Positions 24,959 to 34,675 are shown, numbered from the stretch's first letter. The stretch: DNA of 64,000 bases from Caenimonas sedimenti (GCF_007833165.1 NZ_VOBQ01000019.1:1-64000); one strand, 5' to 3'. A program made the numbers and translations. Notes: generated from the sequence alone by a model not told the origin.

Positions 24959-25981
24959 TCAATATTTCCCGTCGCGGGCTTCATAGTGCGTGGGCTTGCC
25001 CAAGGTGGCACCGCCCCTTTGCACCCAGTCCGCCGTCCAGTCGAGCATGGTTTCCAGGGACACCTTGGGTTCACCGAACAGCCGGAAAGCCTCGGCGCAA
25101 TCCACCAGCCAGGCGGTCTCCGCCTCCTTGCCGGTCAGCACCGGTTCCACGCCCAACCGCCGGCCCAGCGCCTGCGCCACATCGCGGATCGCCACGCGCG
25201 GCCCACTCAGGTTCAGCGGGGACACCGGCGTCTCGCAATGCGCGAGCGACCGCAGCGCCCATTCGTTCGCTTCCCCCTGCCAGATGATGTTGGCGTGGCC
25301 CATGGCCAGGTCGATGGCCTCGCGCGCCAGCACCTTCCGCGCGACGTCGTGCAGCACACCGTAGCGCATGTCGATGGCATAGGACAGGCGCAGCATGCGC
25401 CCGGGCGTCTGGTGCGCATGCGAGAAGTGCTGGAACATGCGCTCGCGCGCCACGCATGAGTTGGCGTATTCGCCCGATGGCGCCGTTGGCGGCAGCGACT
25501 CGGGCGCTCCAGGCCCCGTGACAGGCACAAATGGATAAACGCACGCCGTCGAGAAGCTCACGATGCGCGAGCGCGCATAGCGTTCGGCGACCAGGGCGGG
25601 CACGTGCGCATTCATGGCCCAGGTGAGCCATTCGCTGCCGGTCGACCCGAATTTGCGGCCGGCCATGAAGACGACGTTGGGCGCATCGGGCAATTTCGCC
25701 AGGGCTTCGCGTGACAGCAAGTCGGCCTCGACGCAATCGATGCCCTGTTCTTCCAGCTTGCCGCGCAGGCCAGGCTCGGAGAAGCGCGCGACGCCGATCA
25801 CGCGACGGCCGGGATCCGCCCGCTTGGCCATTCGGGCCAACGTGGGGCCCATCTTGCCCCCGACGCCCAGCACCAGGACGTCCCCTGGAACGCGCGCCAG
25901 GTCGGCCGCCAGCGCGGGCGATGGCCGGCTCATCAACTCCTCGAGGGCTCCGATGTCGGCGATGCGTTCGGGCAGATCCAT
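24959..25981 (-). CDS. NAD(P)-dependent epimerase/dehydratase-like SDR protein
   Basis: A 340-residue extended-SDR protein. The nucleotide-binding turn is VLVLGVGGKMGPTLARM (about 37-53). At the catalytic site the YXXXK motif reads YANSC, so tyrosine is kept but the lysine is cysteine; STACVYPF upstream fits the serine/threonine position. Without the lysine, ordinary dehydrogenase or epimerase chemistry is doubtful, although cofactor binding looks intact. It is the first gene of the leftward catabolic set, with a strong ribosome-binding site (GGAGGAG) before the chosen ATG; a start 24 bases upstream is less likely. Confidence 0.8.
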   Translation of the reverse strand: MDLPERIADIGALEELMSRPSPALAADLARVPGDVLVLGVGGKMGPTLARMAKRADPGRRVIGVARFSEPGLRGKLEEQGIDCVEADLLSREALAKLPDAPNVVFMAGRKFGSTGSEWLTWAMNAHVPALVAERYARSRIVSFSTACVYPFVPVTGPGAPESLPPTAPSGEYANSCVARERMFQHFSHAHQTPGRMLRLSYAIDMRYGVLHDVARKVLAREAIDLAMGHANIIWQGEANEWALRSLAHCETPVSPLNLSGPRVAIRDVAQALGRRLGVEPVLTGKEAETAWLVDCAEAFRLFGEPKVSLETMLDWTADWVQRGGATLGKPTHYEARDGKY

Positions 25982-26066
25982 GGGGCGACTCCTCCAGCGA
26001 GGCACTATTCACTATCTGGTGAATTGCCGCAACACGCGAAACCCTTAGAACGGAAGCCTCAAGCTT

Positions 26067-27752
26067 TCAGGCCTTGCAGCGTGCGAGCACGTGGCGGGTC
26101 ATCGCCAGCGCCAGTTCGTTTTCACCGACGAACACGCGGCTGTTGATCTCCGCCTCGAAGCGCTGAGCCTCTTCCTCGTTGTGGGAGCGGACCACGATCT
26201 CGATGCCAGGGTTGAGCAGCCGGGCGTTGATGGCCATCTGGCGCACCCCCAGCATGTCCGGCGTGGCGATGACGAGCATGCAGGCGCGCGCCACGTGCGC
26301 CTGCACCAGCACTTCGGGCAGGCTGGCATCGCCGTACACCGCCGGAACGCCCTGCACGCGCAGGTTCTCCACGATCTCGCGGTTCTGCTCCGCCACGACG
26401 AAGGGCACGCCGTCCGCGGCCAGCGCGGCCGCGAGCTTGCGGCCCACCCGCCCGTAACCCACCAGCACCACCTGGCGCGAAAGGTACTTGGGGTCGGTGG
26501 TCATCGGCAGTTCGGCCAGCGGATCGTCGCGCGCGGCCAGATCGCGCGCGAGCTGCGAACGCGCCAGCAGCCAGCGCTGCGCCGGCGCGATCGCCTTGAA
26601 CAGCACGGGGTTGAGGGCGATGGAGATCAGCGCACCCGCCACGACCAGGCTCTGGCCTTCGACCGGCATCACGCCAAGGGCGACGCCCAGGCCGATGAGG
26701 ATGAACGAGAACTCGCCGATCTGGGCGAGGCTCGCGGAGACCGTCAGCGCCGTGTGCAGCGGATAACGCAGCAGCAGCACCAGGACGGCCGCGGCCAGCG
26801 ACTTGCCGATCACGATGATGCCGACCACGGACAACACGCGCAGCGGCTGCTCGAGCAGCACCATCGGGTTGAACAGCATGCCGACGGAGACGAAGAACAG
26901 CACCGCGAAGGCGTCGCGCAGCGGCAGCGTTTCCTCGGCGGCGCGGTGGCTGAATTCCGACTCGCGCAGCACCATCCCGGCAAAGAACGCGCCCAGGGCA
27001 AATGACACGCCGAACAGCTTGGTGGCGCCGTAGGCGATGCTCACCGCGGCGGCCACCACGCACAGCGTGAACAGCTCGCGCGAGCCCAGCTTCTGCACCT
27101 GCCACAGCACCCAGGGGAACAGGCGCCGGCCGACCACCAGCATCAGCGCGAGGAAGATGCCCACTTGCAGCAGCGTCTTGCCGATGGACGTGAGCAAGCT
27201 CGCGGCGTCGGCCCCCGCATCCCCGTTCATCCACAGCGCCAATGGCGGCAACAACACCAGCACCAGCACCATGGCGAGGTCTTCCACCACCAGCCAGCCG
27301 ACAGCGACCCGGCCGTTGAAGCTGTCGACCAGGCCCAGGCTTTCCAGGGCGCGCAGCAGCACCACGGTGCTCGCGACCGACAGCGAGATGCCGAACACCA
27401 GCGCCGCCGCCAGGCTCCAGCCCCACCAGACCGCGAGGCCCATGCCCATCAGCGTGGCGGCCGCCATCTGCACGATGGCCCCCGGGACCGCGACCTTGCG
27501 CACGGCCAGCAAGTCACCCAGCGAGAAGTGCAAGCCGACCCCGAACATCAGCAGCATGACGCCGATCTCGGCCAGCTCCGCCGCCAGCCTGGTGTCCGCC
27601 ACGAAGCCTGGCGTGAACGGACCGATCAGGATGCCGGCCACCAGGTAGCCGACGAGCGCAGGCAAGCGCAGGCGGGCGGCGATGAAACCAAGGATGAGCG
27701 CCAGGCCGAGACCGGCGGCGATGGTGCTGATGAGCGCGACGTTGTGGTCCAT
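26067..27752 (-). CDS. CPA2-family monovalent cation:H+ antiporter (KefB/YbaL-like)
   Basis: A 561-residue protein: about 12 transmembrane helices (residues 1-385) of the CPA2 exchanger fold, with YLVAGILIGPFTPGF early and FFAGMVLRESEFSHRAAEE later, followed by a cytoplasmic TrkA-N/RCK domain (VVLVGYGRVGRKLAAALAAD near 410) that binds nucleotide and gates transport. It exchanges K+ or Na+ for protons at the inner membrane, as KefB and YbaL do. The ATG opening DHNVALISTIAAG was chosen because the longer reading runs through the upstream terminator. No neighbouring KefG-type gene is present. Confidence 0.88.
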   Translation of the reverse strand: MDHNVALISTIAAGLGLALILGFIAARLRLPALVGYLVAGILIGPFTPGFVADTRLAAELAEIGVMLLMFGVGLHFSLGDLLAVRKVAVPGAIVQMAAATLMGMGLAVWWGWSLAAALVFGISLSVASTVVLLRALESLGLVDSFNGRVAVGWLVVEDLAMVLVLVLLPPLALWMNGDAGADAASLLTSIGKTLLQVGIFLALMLVVGRRLFPWVLWQVQKLGSRELFTLCVVAAAVSIAYGATKLFGVSFALGAFFAGMVLRESEFSHRAAEETLPLRDAFAVLFFVSVGMLFNPMVLLEQPLRVLSVVGIIVIGKSLAAAVLVLLLRYPLHTALTVSASLAQIGEFSFILIGLGVALGVMPVEGQSLVVAGALISIALNPVLFKAIAPAQRWLLARSQLARDLAARDDPLAELPMTTDPKYLSRQVVLVGYGRVGRKLAAALAADGVPFVVAEQNREIVENLRVQGVPAVYGDASLPEVLVQAHVARACMLVIATPDMLGVRQMAINARLLNPGIEIVVRSHNEEEAQRFEAEINSRVFVGENELALAMTRHVLARCKA

Positions 27753-27784
27753 GAACCAGTCGAATCTACACGACACCCATGAAA

Positions 27785-27806
27785 AAAGGCCCCTGAGGGG
27801 GCCTTT
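27785..27806 (-). terminator. Rho-independent terminator after the first TRAP binding protein
   Basis: AAAGGCCCC and GGGGCCTTT form a perfect 9-base stem with a 4-base loop. Read leftward, a T-run (six bases) follows the stem, 30 bases after the stop of the upstream TRAP binding protein gene. It separates that gene from the antiporter. Confidence 0.85.
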
Positions 27807-27834
27807 CGCCAACGAAGCCGGATCAGCGCTCCGA

Positions 27835-28917
27835 TCAGAGCTTCGTCGTGGTGACGTAGCTGTCGTAACGGAACTCGGAGAACCGGCTCCACAGCACCTG
27901 GTCGCGCTGGAAGGCGCGCATGTCCTGGTGGATCTTCTTGAACTCGGGCGACTTCGCTTCGTGCGCGGCGAACACTTCCATCGAAGCCTTGAAGCCGGCG
28001 TCCATGATCTCCTTGGAGAACGGCTTCAACTGCGTCTTGGCGGCCACGAGGCGCTTGAGAGCCGTCGGGTTCAGGGCGTCGTACTTCGCCGTCATGTCGC
28101 GCGCGGCAACGGCGCCGGCGGCCTGCACGATCTCCTTCAGCTCCGCCGACAGCGCGTCATGCGCCTTGGTGTTGATGAAGAACTCGAGCTCGGCGCCGCC
28201 TTCCCACCAGCCGGGATAGTAGTAGAAGGGTGCCACCTTGTTGAAGCCCAGCTTCTCGTCGTCATACGGGCCGACGAACTCGGTGGCGTCCAGCGTGCCC
28301 TTCTCGAGCGCCTGGTACACCTCGCCGGCCGGCATGTTCTGCGCGACCACGCCCAGCTTGGCCATCGCCTCGCCGAACAGGCCGCCGCCCATGCGCATCT
28401 TCAGGCCCTTCAGGTCGGCGACGGTCTTGATCTCCTTGCGGTACCAGCCGCCCATCTGGGTGCCGGTGTTGCCCGCGCTCATGCTCTTGATGCTGTAGGC
28501 GGCATAGAACTCGTCCATCAGCTTGCGTCCGTTGCCGTGCTCCATCCAGGCGTCCATCTGCCGCGCGGTCAGGCCGAAGGGGACGGCGCAGCCGAAGGCG
28601 AAGATCGGGTTCTTGCCGGTGAAGTAATAGGGCGCGCTCTGCGCCATCTCGATCGTGCCGTTCTGGATGGCATCGACCACCCCGAATGCGGGCACCAGCT
28701 CGCCGGCGGCGTGCACGGAGATCTCCATGCGGCCACCCGAGAGCGCCTTGACGGTGCGCGACATTTTTTCGGCGCTGCCGAAGATGGTGTCCAGCGACTT
28801 GGGGAAGCTGGAGGCCAGGCGCCAGCGCACGGCGGCCTGGGCGTGCACCGCGGGGGCGATGCCGGTGGCGAGCACGCCGGCGATGCCGGCCTGCTTGATG
28901 AGGGAACGACGGTCCAT
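27835..28917 (-). CDS. dctP: TRAP transporter substrate-binding protein, copy 1
   Basis: A 360-residue periplasmic receptor of the TRAP mannitol/chloroaromatic-type group. The N-terminus DRRSLIKQAG then a hydrophobic stretch ending VHAQA resembles a twin-arginine signal. The mature part has the substrate-binding arginine region (GLKMRMGGGLFGEAM) and FYYYPGWWEGG. It is clearly a tandem duplicate of the next gene: the two share signal peptide, SSFPKSLDTIFG and GFNKVAPFYYYPGWWEGG. It has its own terminator, so each copy is a separate unit. No membrane subunits adjoin; dctQM about 10 kb away is a possible partner. Ligand probably an organic acid. Confidence 0.9.
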   Translation of the reverse strand: MDRRSLIKQAGIAGVLATGIAPAVHAQAAVRWRLASSFPKSLDTIFGSAEKMSRTVKALSGGRMEISVHAAGELVPAFGVVDAIQNGTIEMAQSAPYYFTGKNPIFAFGCAVPFGLTARQMDAWMEHGNGRKLMDEFYAAYSIKSMSAGNTGTQMGGWYRKEIKTVADLKGLKMRMGGGLFGEAMAKLGVVAQNMPAGEVYQALEKGTLDATEFVGPYDDEKLGFNKVAPFYYYPGWWEGGAELEFFINTKAHDALSAELKEIVQAAGAVAARDMTAKYDALNPTALKRLVAAKTQLKPFSKEIMDAGFKASMEVFAAHEAKSPEFKKIHQDMRAFQRDQVLWSRFSEFRYDSYVTTTKL

Positions 28918-29042
28918 GGGAATCAGTCCTGCGGGTTGCAATTGCGACGGCCCGCATGATGAGCCGCGGCCGCTGCGCACCCTTTCAGAAGACTGGCATC
29001 GGTTTCATTCCCGGTGCACAGGAAACGGGCGATGCAAAACAA

Positions 29043-29066
29043 AAAGCCGCACTTGCGTGCGGCTTT
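29043..29066 (-). terminator. Rho-independent terminator after the second TRAP binding protein
   Basis: AAAGCCGCAC and GTGCGGCTTT form a perfect 10-base stem with loop TTGC, and on the leftward strand a T-rich tract (TTTTTGTTTTG) overlaps the stem end. It lies 24 bases beyond the stop codon of the upstream TRAP binding protein. Confidence 0.88.
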
Positions 29067-29089
29067 CGTTGTGCCTGAAGACCGTGGTC

Positions 29090-30169
29090 TTACAGCTTCT
29101 GGCTTTGCATGAAGCGGTCGAACGTGGCTTCCGTGAAGCGGAACCACAGGTTCTGGTCGGCGCGGAACTTGGAGTAGTCCGCGTAGATCTTCTTCCAGTC
29201 CTCGTTCTTGGCGTTCAGTTCCTCGTACAGGCCGAGCGACTGCTTGAAGGCTTCGGCCATCACGTCTTGCGAGAACGGACGCAGCTTGGTGCCGGCCGCC
29301 ACGAGCTGCTTCAGGGCAGCCGGGTTGCGGGCGTCGTAGCGGGCCTGCATGGTGACGTGAGCCTCGGCGGCAGCCGCCTGCACGATGGCCTTGTTCTCGG
29401 CGGACAGGCCGTTGAACGCCTTGTCGTTGATGAAGAAGTCCAGCTGCGGACCGCCTTCCCACCAGCCGGGGTAGTAGTAGAACGGCGCGACCTTGTTGAA
29501 GCCGAGCTTCTGGTCGTCGTACGGTCCGACCCACTCGGTGGCGTCGATGGTGCCCTTTTCCAGCGCCGCGTAGATCTCGCCGCCGGGGATGTTCTGGGGC
29601 ACGCCGCCGAGGCGCTCGAGCACCTTGCCGGCGAAGCCGCCGATGCGCATCTTCAGGCCCTTCATGTCCTTCAGCGACTTGATTTCCTTGCGGTACCAGC
29701 CACCCATCTGCGCGCCGGTGTTGCCGCCGGGGAAATTGACGATGTTGTACTTGGCGTAGAACTCGCGCATCAGCTTCAGGCCATTGCCGTCGTACATCCA
29801 CGCCGTCATCTGCCGGCTGTTCAGGCCGAACGGGATGGCGCAGCCGAGCGCGAAGCATTCGTTCTTGCCGAAGAAGTAGTAGGGCGCGGTATGCGCAACT
29901 TCCACGGTGCCCTGCTGCACGCCATCGACCACGCCGAAGGGGGGCATGAGTTCGCCGGCCGCGTGCACCGAGACTTCGAACTTGCCGCCCGACATGGCCT
30001 TCACCTGGTTGGCGAAGACTTCGGCCGCGCCGAAGATCGTGTCGAGCGACTTGGGGAAGCTCGAGGCGAGGCGCCAGCGCACGGCCGCCTGCGCGTGCAC
30101 GGCGGGGGCGATGCCCGCGGCGAGCACCCCGGCGATGCCGGTGGTTTTGATGACTGAACGACGGTCCAT
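29090..30169 (-). CDS. dctP: TRAP transporter substrate-binding protein, copy 2
   Basis: A 359-residue paralogue of the preceding gene, sharing the twin-arginine-like start (DRRSVIKTTGIAGVLA), SSFPKSLDTIFG and the long FYYYPGWWEGG block, but differing in the ligand-facing regions (GLKMRIGGFAGKVLERLGG; GPYDDQKLGFNK). The pair probably arose by duplication and may recognise related ligands for one TRAP permease. A 20-base palindrome lies about 50 bases upstream of its ATG and its transcript ends at its own terminator. The linked permease is not adjacent. Confidence 0.9.
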   Translation of the reverse strand: MDRRSVIKTTGIAGVLAAGIAPAVHAQAAVRWRLASSFPKSLDTIFGAAEVFANQVKAMSGGKFEVSVHAAGELMPPFGVVDGVQQGTVEVAHTAPYYFFGKNECFALGCAIPFGLNSRQMTAWMYDGNGLKLMREFYAKYNIVNFPGGNTGAQMGGWYRKEIKSLKDMKGLKMRIGGFAGKVLERLGGVPQNIPGGEIYAALEKGTIDATEWVGPYDDQKLGFNKVAPFYYYPGWWEGGPQLDFFINDKAFNGLSAENKAIVQAAAAEAHVTMQARYDARNPAALKQLVAAGTKLRPFSQDVMAEAFKQSLGLYEELNAKNEDWKKIYADYSKFRADQNLWFRFTEATFDRFMQSQKL

Positions 30170-30216
30170 GGAACGCTCCTCTGGTGGGAAATGCAGGTGA
30201 CGAATGTAGGGATCGC

Positions 30217-30236
30217 GGTCAACTTAAGTGTTGACC
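30217..30236. promoter_or_regulatory. Operator-like palindrome upstream of TRAP binding protein 2
   Basis: GGTCAAC, spacer TTAAGT, GTTGACC: a perfect 7-base inverted repeat of 20 bases total, 47-67 bases before the start codon. The half-site and 6-base spacer suit a dimeric regulator of the GntR or LysR type. No copy was found before the first TRAP binding protein gene, so the two genes may be regulated differently. Confidence 0.6.
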
Positions 30237-30363
30237 TTTTCCGCTGCACATTCTCGGGACTGCATCCACTTTGGTATTCAGGGGTTTTCCCTTGCGGCAC
30301 GCATTGAAACCTTCGTACGCGCGGTCTTCGTCAGCATTCCTTCAGCTTCGAACGAAGAGGAAA

Positions 30364-32256
30364 TCAACTCACCACTTTGAGGCTGGGTGCGTTGCGTTCC
30401 AGGTGCTGCGCGAAGCGCGCCTGGATCGCGGCTTCGATGCCCGCCGCATCGAGCCCCTGGAGCGACAACAGGCGCGCCGGATCGCCATGCGGCGCGAACT
30501 CGTCGCGCAGCCCGAGTTGCAGCACCGGCTTCGCGATGCCAGCGGCCTGCAAGGCCTCCAGCACCGCGCTGCCGGCGCCGCCCATCACCGCGCCCTCCTC
30601 CAGCGTCACCAGCGCGTCGTGCGAGGCCGCGAGCTGCAGCAGCAGCTCGGCGTCGAGCGGCTTGACCCAGCGCATGTCCGCCACGGTGAGGTTCAGGCGC
30701 TCCGCCGCCTGCAACGCCGGCTGCAGCAGCGTGCCGAAGGCAAGCACCGCGACGTGCTTGCCCTCGCGGCGCAGCTGGCCCTTGCCGAGCGGCAAGGCAT
30801 CAAGCCCGGGTGCGATCGTGGCACCGGCGCCCGCACCGCGCGGATAGCGCACGGCCACCGGGTGGTCCTGCCGGTAGGCGGTGGTCAGCAACAGCCGGCA
30901 CTCGTTCTCGTCGGACGGGCAGGCGATGCTCATGTTCGGGATGCAGCGCAGGTACGGAATGTCGTACGCGCCCGCGTGGGTCGGCCCATCGGCGCCCACC
31001 AGGCCCGCGCGGTCGAGGGCGAACACGACAGGCAGGTTCTGCAGCGCGACGTCGTGGATCAACTGGTCGTAGGCGCGCTGCAGGAAGGTGGAGTAGATCG
31101 CCACCACCGGTTTCAGCCCTTCGCAGGCCAGGCCGGCAGCAAAGGTGACGGCGTGCTGTTCGGCGATGCCGACGTCGTGGTAGCGGTCGGGGAAGCGCTT
31201 GTGGAACTCCACCATGCCCGAGCCTTCGCGCATGGCGGGCGTGATGCCCACCAGCCGCGGGTCGGCCGCCGCCATGTCGCACAACCACTGGCCGAAGACC
31301 TGCGTGAAAGTGGGCTTGGCCGGCGCCGTTGATTTGACCAGGCCGACGGCGGGATCGAACTTTCCGGGGCCGTGGTAGGCGACGGGGTCGGCCTCGGCCA
31401 GCTTGTAGCCCTGGCCCTTCTTGGTCACCACGTGCAGGAACTGCGGGCCACGCAGCTGCTTGATGTTCTCCAGCGTGGGGATCAGCGACTCGAGGTCGTG
31501 GCCGTCGATGGGGCCGATGTAGTTGAAGCCGAACTTCTCGAACAGCGTGGCCGGGGCGACCATGCCCTTGGCGTGCTCCTCGAAGCGCTTCGCCAGCTCG
31601 AACAGCGGAGGCGCCACCTTCAGCACGTTCTTGCCGATGTCCTTGGCCGCCGCGTAGAAGCGGCCGCTCATGAGCTGCGCCAGGTAGCGGTTCAACGCGC
31701 CCACCGGCGGGCTGATCGACATGTCGTTGTCGTTCAGGATCACCAGCAGGTCGGTCTCGGCCACGCCGGCGTTGTTCAGCGCTTCGAAGGCCATCCCGGC
31801 GCTCATGGCGCCGTCGCCGATGACGGCGATGGCGCGGCGCTGCTCGCCCTTCTGCTTGGCCGCCACCGCCATGCCGAGCGCCGCCGAGATGCTGGTGGAT
31901 GAATGCGCGGTGCCGAAGGTGTCGTATTCGCTTTCGGCGCGCTGCGGGAAGCCGGCCAGGCCCCCCAGTTGCCGCAGCGAATCCATGCGGTCGCGCCGGC
32001 CGGTGAGGATCTTGTGCGGATAGGTCTGGTGGCCGACGTCCCACACGATGCGGTCGTGCGGCGTGTTGAACACGTAGTGCAGGGCGATGGTGAGTTCCAC
32101 CGTGCCCAGGTTGGAGCTCAGGTGGCCGCCGGTCCGCGCGACCGATTCGAGCACGTAGGTCCGCAGCTCCTCGGCCAGCGGGCCCAGCTGGAGACGCGAC
32201 AGCCGGCGCAGATCGGCCGGATCATTGATGGATGCTAGCAAGGTGGGCATGGCCAT
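30364..32256 (-). CDS. dxs: 1-deoxy-D-xylulose-5-phosphate synthase
   Basis: A 630-residue thiamine-diphosphate enzyme that joins pyruvate and glyceraldehyde 3-phosphate, the first step of the non-mevalonate isoprenoid pathway, and also feeds thiamine and pyridoxal synthesis. The ThDP motif [16 protein letters not shown] is near 147-162, the catalytic histidine region is [14 protein letters not shown], and the transketolase central domain has [16 protein letters not shown]. Full length. It is the last gene of xseB-ispA-dxs, the usual order in Burkholderiales. A second ATG two codons in is also possible. Confidence 0.97.
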   Translation of the reverse strand: MAMPTLLASINDPADLRRLSRLQLGPLAEELRTYVLESVARTGGHLSSNLGTVELTIALHYVFNTPHDRIVWDVGHQTYPHKILTGRRDRMDSLRQLGGLAGFPQRAESEYDTFGTAHSSTSISAALGMAVAAKQKGEQRRAIAVIGDGAMSAGMAFEALNNAGVAETDLLVILNDNDMSISPPVGALNRYLAQLMSGRFYAAAKDIGKNVLKVAPPLFELAKRFEEHAKGMVAPATLFEKFGFNYIGPIDGHDLESLIPTLENIKQLRGPQFLHVVTKKGQGYKLAEADPVAYHGPGKFDPAVGLVKSTAPAKPTFTQVFGQWLCDMAAADPRLVGITPAMREGSGMVEFHKRFPDRYHDVGIAEQHAVTFAAGLACEGLKPVVAIYSTFLQRAYDQLIHDVALQNLPVVFALDRAGLVGADGPTHAGAYDIPYLRCIPNMSIACPSDENECRLLLTTAYRQDHPVAVRYPRGAGAGATIAPGLDALPLGKGQLRREGKHVAVLAFGTLLQPALQAAERLNLTVADMRWVKPLDAELLLQLAASHDALVTLEEGAVMGGAGSAVLEALQAAGIAKPVLQLGLRDEFAPHGDPARLLSLQGLDAAGIEAAIQARFAQHLERNAPSLKVVS

Positions 32257-32272
32257 GGGATCCCTGGTTTCT

Positions 32273-33160
32273 CTAATTGTCTCGATGCACGACCATCTCG
32301 GCCAGTGCCAGCAGCGCGCGCGTGTCGGCCAGGCCGCTCGCGGCCAGCGCCACGCGCGCCTGCTCCAGGAGTTCCGCGGCGTAGCCGCGGGCGCGCTCCA
32401 GCCCCAGCAGGGACACGTACGTCGGCTTGTCCTGCGCGGCGTCCTTGCCGGCCGTCTTGCCCAGCGTGGCGGAGTCGGCGGTCACGTCCAGGATGTCGTC
32501 CACGACCTGGAAGGCCAGGCCGAGCGCGGCGCCGTAGCCGGACAGGCCCTCGGCCGCGAGGTGCGAGGGCTCGCCGCAGGCCGCACCCATCATCACGCTG
32601 GCCTGCAGCAGGGCGCCCGTCTTCAAGCGGTGCATGTGGCGCAGTTCATCCTCGGTGAGCGAGCGGCCCACGGCCGCGAGATCGATGGCTTGTCCGCCGG
32701 CCATGCCGGAATGGCCGGCAGCCTGCGCGAGCAGGCGGCACAGACGGGCCTGCACCGCGGCCGGGATCGCCGCGTCGTCAGGCGCCAGCAGCTCGAACGC
32801 AAGCGCCTGCAGCGCGTCGCCCGCCAGCAGGGCGGTCGCCTGGCCGAATTGCACGTGCACCGTGGGCTTGCCCCGGCGCAGCACGTCGTTGTCCATGCAG
32901 GGCATGTCGTCATGCACCAGCGAATACGCGTGGATGAGCTCGACGGCGCAAGCCGCACGCAAGGCCGCGGCCGCGTTGCCGCCTACAGCGTCGCAGGCAG
33001 CCAGCACCAGCAGCGGGCGCAGCCGCTTGCCGCCGTCCAGAACGGCGTAACGCATGGCGTCGCCGATGCCCGCGGGCGCCTGTGCCGGCACCCACGCCGA
33101 CAGCGCCTGTTCCACCGCGGCGGCGCGTTCGCCGGTCCAGCCTTTCAAGTCGAATGTCAT
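32273..33160 (-). CDS. ispA: Farnesyl diphosphate synthase (polyprenyl synthetase)
   Basis: A 295-residue all-helical prenyltransferase. The first aspartate-rich motif is DDMPCMDND followed by LRRGKPT (about 91-106), and the second is VVDDILD (about 220). It condenses isopentenyl diphosphate with dimethylallyl and geranyl diphosphate to farnesyl diphosphate. The ATG chosen overlaps the xseB stop as ATGA; an ATG 12 bases upstream inside xseB is also in frame. It is followed by dxs after 16 bases, so both isoprenoid enzymes are co-transcribed. Confidence 0.96.
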   Translation of the reverse strand: MTFDLKGWTGERAAAVEQALSAWVPAQAPAGIGDAMRYAVLDGGKRLRPLLVLAACDAVGGNAAAALRAACAVELIHAYSLVHDDMPCMDNDVLRRGKPTVHVQFGQATALLAGDALQALAFELLAPDDAAIPAAVQARLCRLLAQAAGHSGMAGGQAIDLAAVGRSLTEDELRHMHRLKTGALLQASVMMGAACGEPSHLAAEGLSGYGAALGLAFQVVDDILDVTADSATLGKTAGKDAAQDKPTYVSLLGLERARGYAAELLEQARVALAASGLADTRALLALAEMVVHRDN

Positions 33161-33384
33161 TCGCCAGTCCACGGTTTCAGCACGCCGGCGTCCAGCACCT
33201 TGATCTGGTCCTCCACGGCCTGCAGGCGTTCGCGGCAGAACTTCAGCAGTTCGGCGCCGCGCTCATAGCCGGCCAGCAGCTGGTCCAGCGGCAACTGGCC
33301 CGACTCGATCTGGGCAGTCAGCCGCTCGAGCTCCTCCATGGCGGATTCGTAGCTGGCGGGGGATTGGGAACGTGGTTCGGTCAT
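33157..33384 (-). CDS. xseB: Exodeoxyribonuclease VII small subunit
   Basis: A 75-residue helical protein with the XseB signature [20 protein letters not shown] followed by [20 protein letters not shown]. It binds XseA to form exonuclease VII, which degrades single-stranded DNA to oligonucleotides. It is first in xseB-ispA-dxs with a four-base overlap to ispA, as in many proteobacteria. Length is typical. Confidence 0.95.
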   Translation of the reverse strand: MTEPRSQSPASYESAMEELERLTAQIESGQLPLDQLLAGYERGAELLKFCRERLQAVEDQIKVLDAGVLKPWTGE

Positions 33385-33520
33385 TCAAATACTTCGGGGC
33401 AAGCGCTGGATTTTAGGGGTGCGGCCCCCAGGTACCCCCCGGGGGTTAGAATCCCCTCCCCTGTCGCGCTCCCAAGCGCGGCCCTGCCCCTTCATAGGGG
33501 GAGTCTCTAGGTCAGGTGAA

Positions 33521-34672
33521 ATGTCTGATTTAAGTCTTCAACTGCAGCAGGCCGCAAGCCAACTTCCAGTTTCCAGCTACTTCGACCCGGCGCTCTTCTC
33601 GCGCGAGATGGAGCTCATCTACCAGCGCGGCCCGCGTTATGTCGGGCATGAGCTGGCCGTGCCCGAAGCTGGCGACTACCACGCACTGCCCCACGAAGGT
33701 GAGGGCCGCGCGCTGGTGCGCACGCCTGCCGGCGTCGAGCTCATCTCGAACGTCTGCCGGCACCGGCAGGCGGTGATGCTGCGCGGGCGCGGTTCGACGA
33801 AGTCCAACCCGGCCTCAGGCGGCAATATCGTGTGCCCCCTGCACCGCTGGACCTACAGTACCGGCCAGAATGAACAGGCCGGTGTGCTGCTGGGTGCTCC
33901 GCACTTCAAGGTGGACCCTTGCCTGAACCTCAACAACTACCCGCTGCAGAACTGGAACGGCCTGCTGTTCGAGTCGGCCAACGGCTTCGACGTGAACCGC
34001 ACGTTGGCGAAGCTGGGGCCCAAGGCGGACCTGGATTTCTCCGGCTACGTGTTCGACCGGGTCGAGCTGCACGAGGTCGACTACAACTGGAAAACCTTCA
34101 TCGAGGTCTACCTGGAGGACTACCACGTGGGGCCCTTCCATCCGGGCCTGGGCAACTTCGTCACCTGCGAAGACCTGCGCTGGGAATTCGGCCGCGACTA
34201 CTCGGTGCAGACGGTGGGCGTGGCCGGCAAGCTGGGCAAGGCCGGCTCGGACGTCTACCGCAAGTGGCATGACGAAGTGCTGCGCTACCAGGACGGCCAG
34301 CCGCCCAAGCACGGCGCGATCTGGCTCACGCTGTACCCGAACGTGATGGTGGAGTGGTACCCGAACGTGCTGGTGGTCTCGACGCTGCACCCGCGCGGCC
34401 CGCAGAAGACGCTGAACGTCGTCGAATTCTTCTACCCCGAGGAAATCGCCGCGTTCGAACGCGAGTTCGTGGAAGCCCAGCAGGCGGCCTACATGGAAAC
34501 CTGCGTCGAGGACGACGAGATCGCCCTGCGCATGGATGCCGGCCGCAAGGCACTGATGGACCGCGGCGACAACGAGGTCGGCCCCTACCAGAGCCCCATG
34601 GAAGACGGCATGCAGCATTTCCACGAGTGGTACAGGGGAGCCATCGGCGCGGACGACCCGGCTCTCCGCTAA
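33521..34672 (+). CDS. Rieske aromatic ring-hydroxylating oxygenase, alpha subunit
   Basis: A 383-residue oxygenase. The Rieske [2Fe-2S] ligands are C79, H81 (VCRHR) and C105, H108 (VCPLH). The catalytic domain carries the mononuclear iron motif in LEDYHVGPFHPGL (about 203-215). Such alpha subunits hydroxylate aromatic rings or demethylate amines using electrons from a reductase, which is not encoded here. The ATG was chosen because AGGTGAA lies just before it and it gives the usual N-terminus; a longer reading overlaps the promoter region. The eamA gene follows after 3 bases, so both are probably co-transcribed. Substrate unknown. Confidence 0.88.
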   Translation: MSDLSLQLQQAASQLPVSSYFDPALFSREMELIYQRGPRYVGHELAVPEAGDYHALPHEGEGRALVRTPAGVELISNVCRHRQAVMLRGRGSTKSNPASGGNIVCPLHRWTYSTGQNEQAGVLLGAPHFKVDPCLNLNNYPLQNWNGLLFESANGFDVNRTLAKLGPKADLDFSGYVFDRVELHEVDYNWKTFIEVYLEDYHVGPFHPGLGNFVTCEDLRWEFGRDYSVQTVGVAGKLGKAGSDVYRKWHDEVLRYQDGQPPKHGAIWLTLYPNVMVEWYPNVLVVSTLHPRGPQKTLNVVEFFYPEEIAAFEREFVEAQQAAYMETCVEDDEIALRMDAGRKALMDRGDNEVGPYQSPMEDGMQHFHEWYRGAIGADDPALR

Positions 34673-34675
34673 GGA

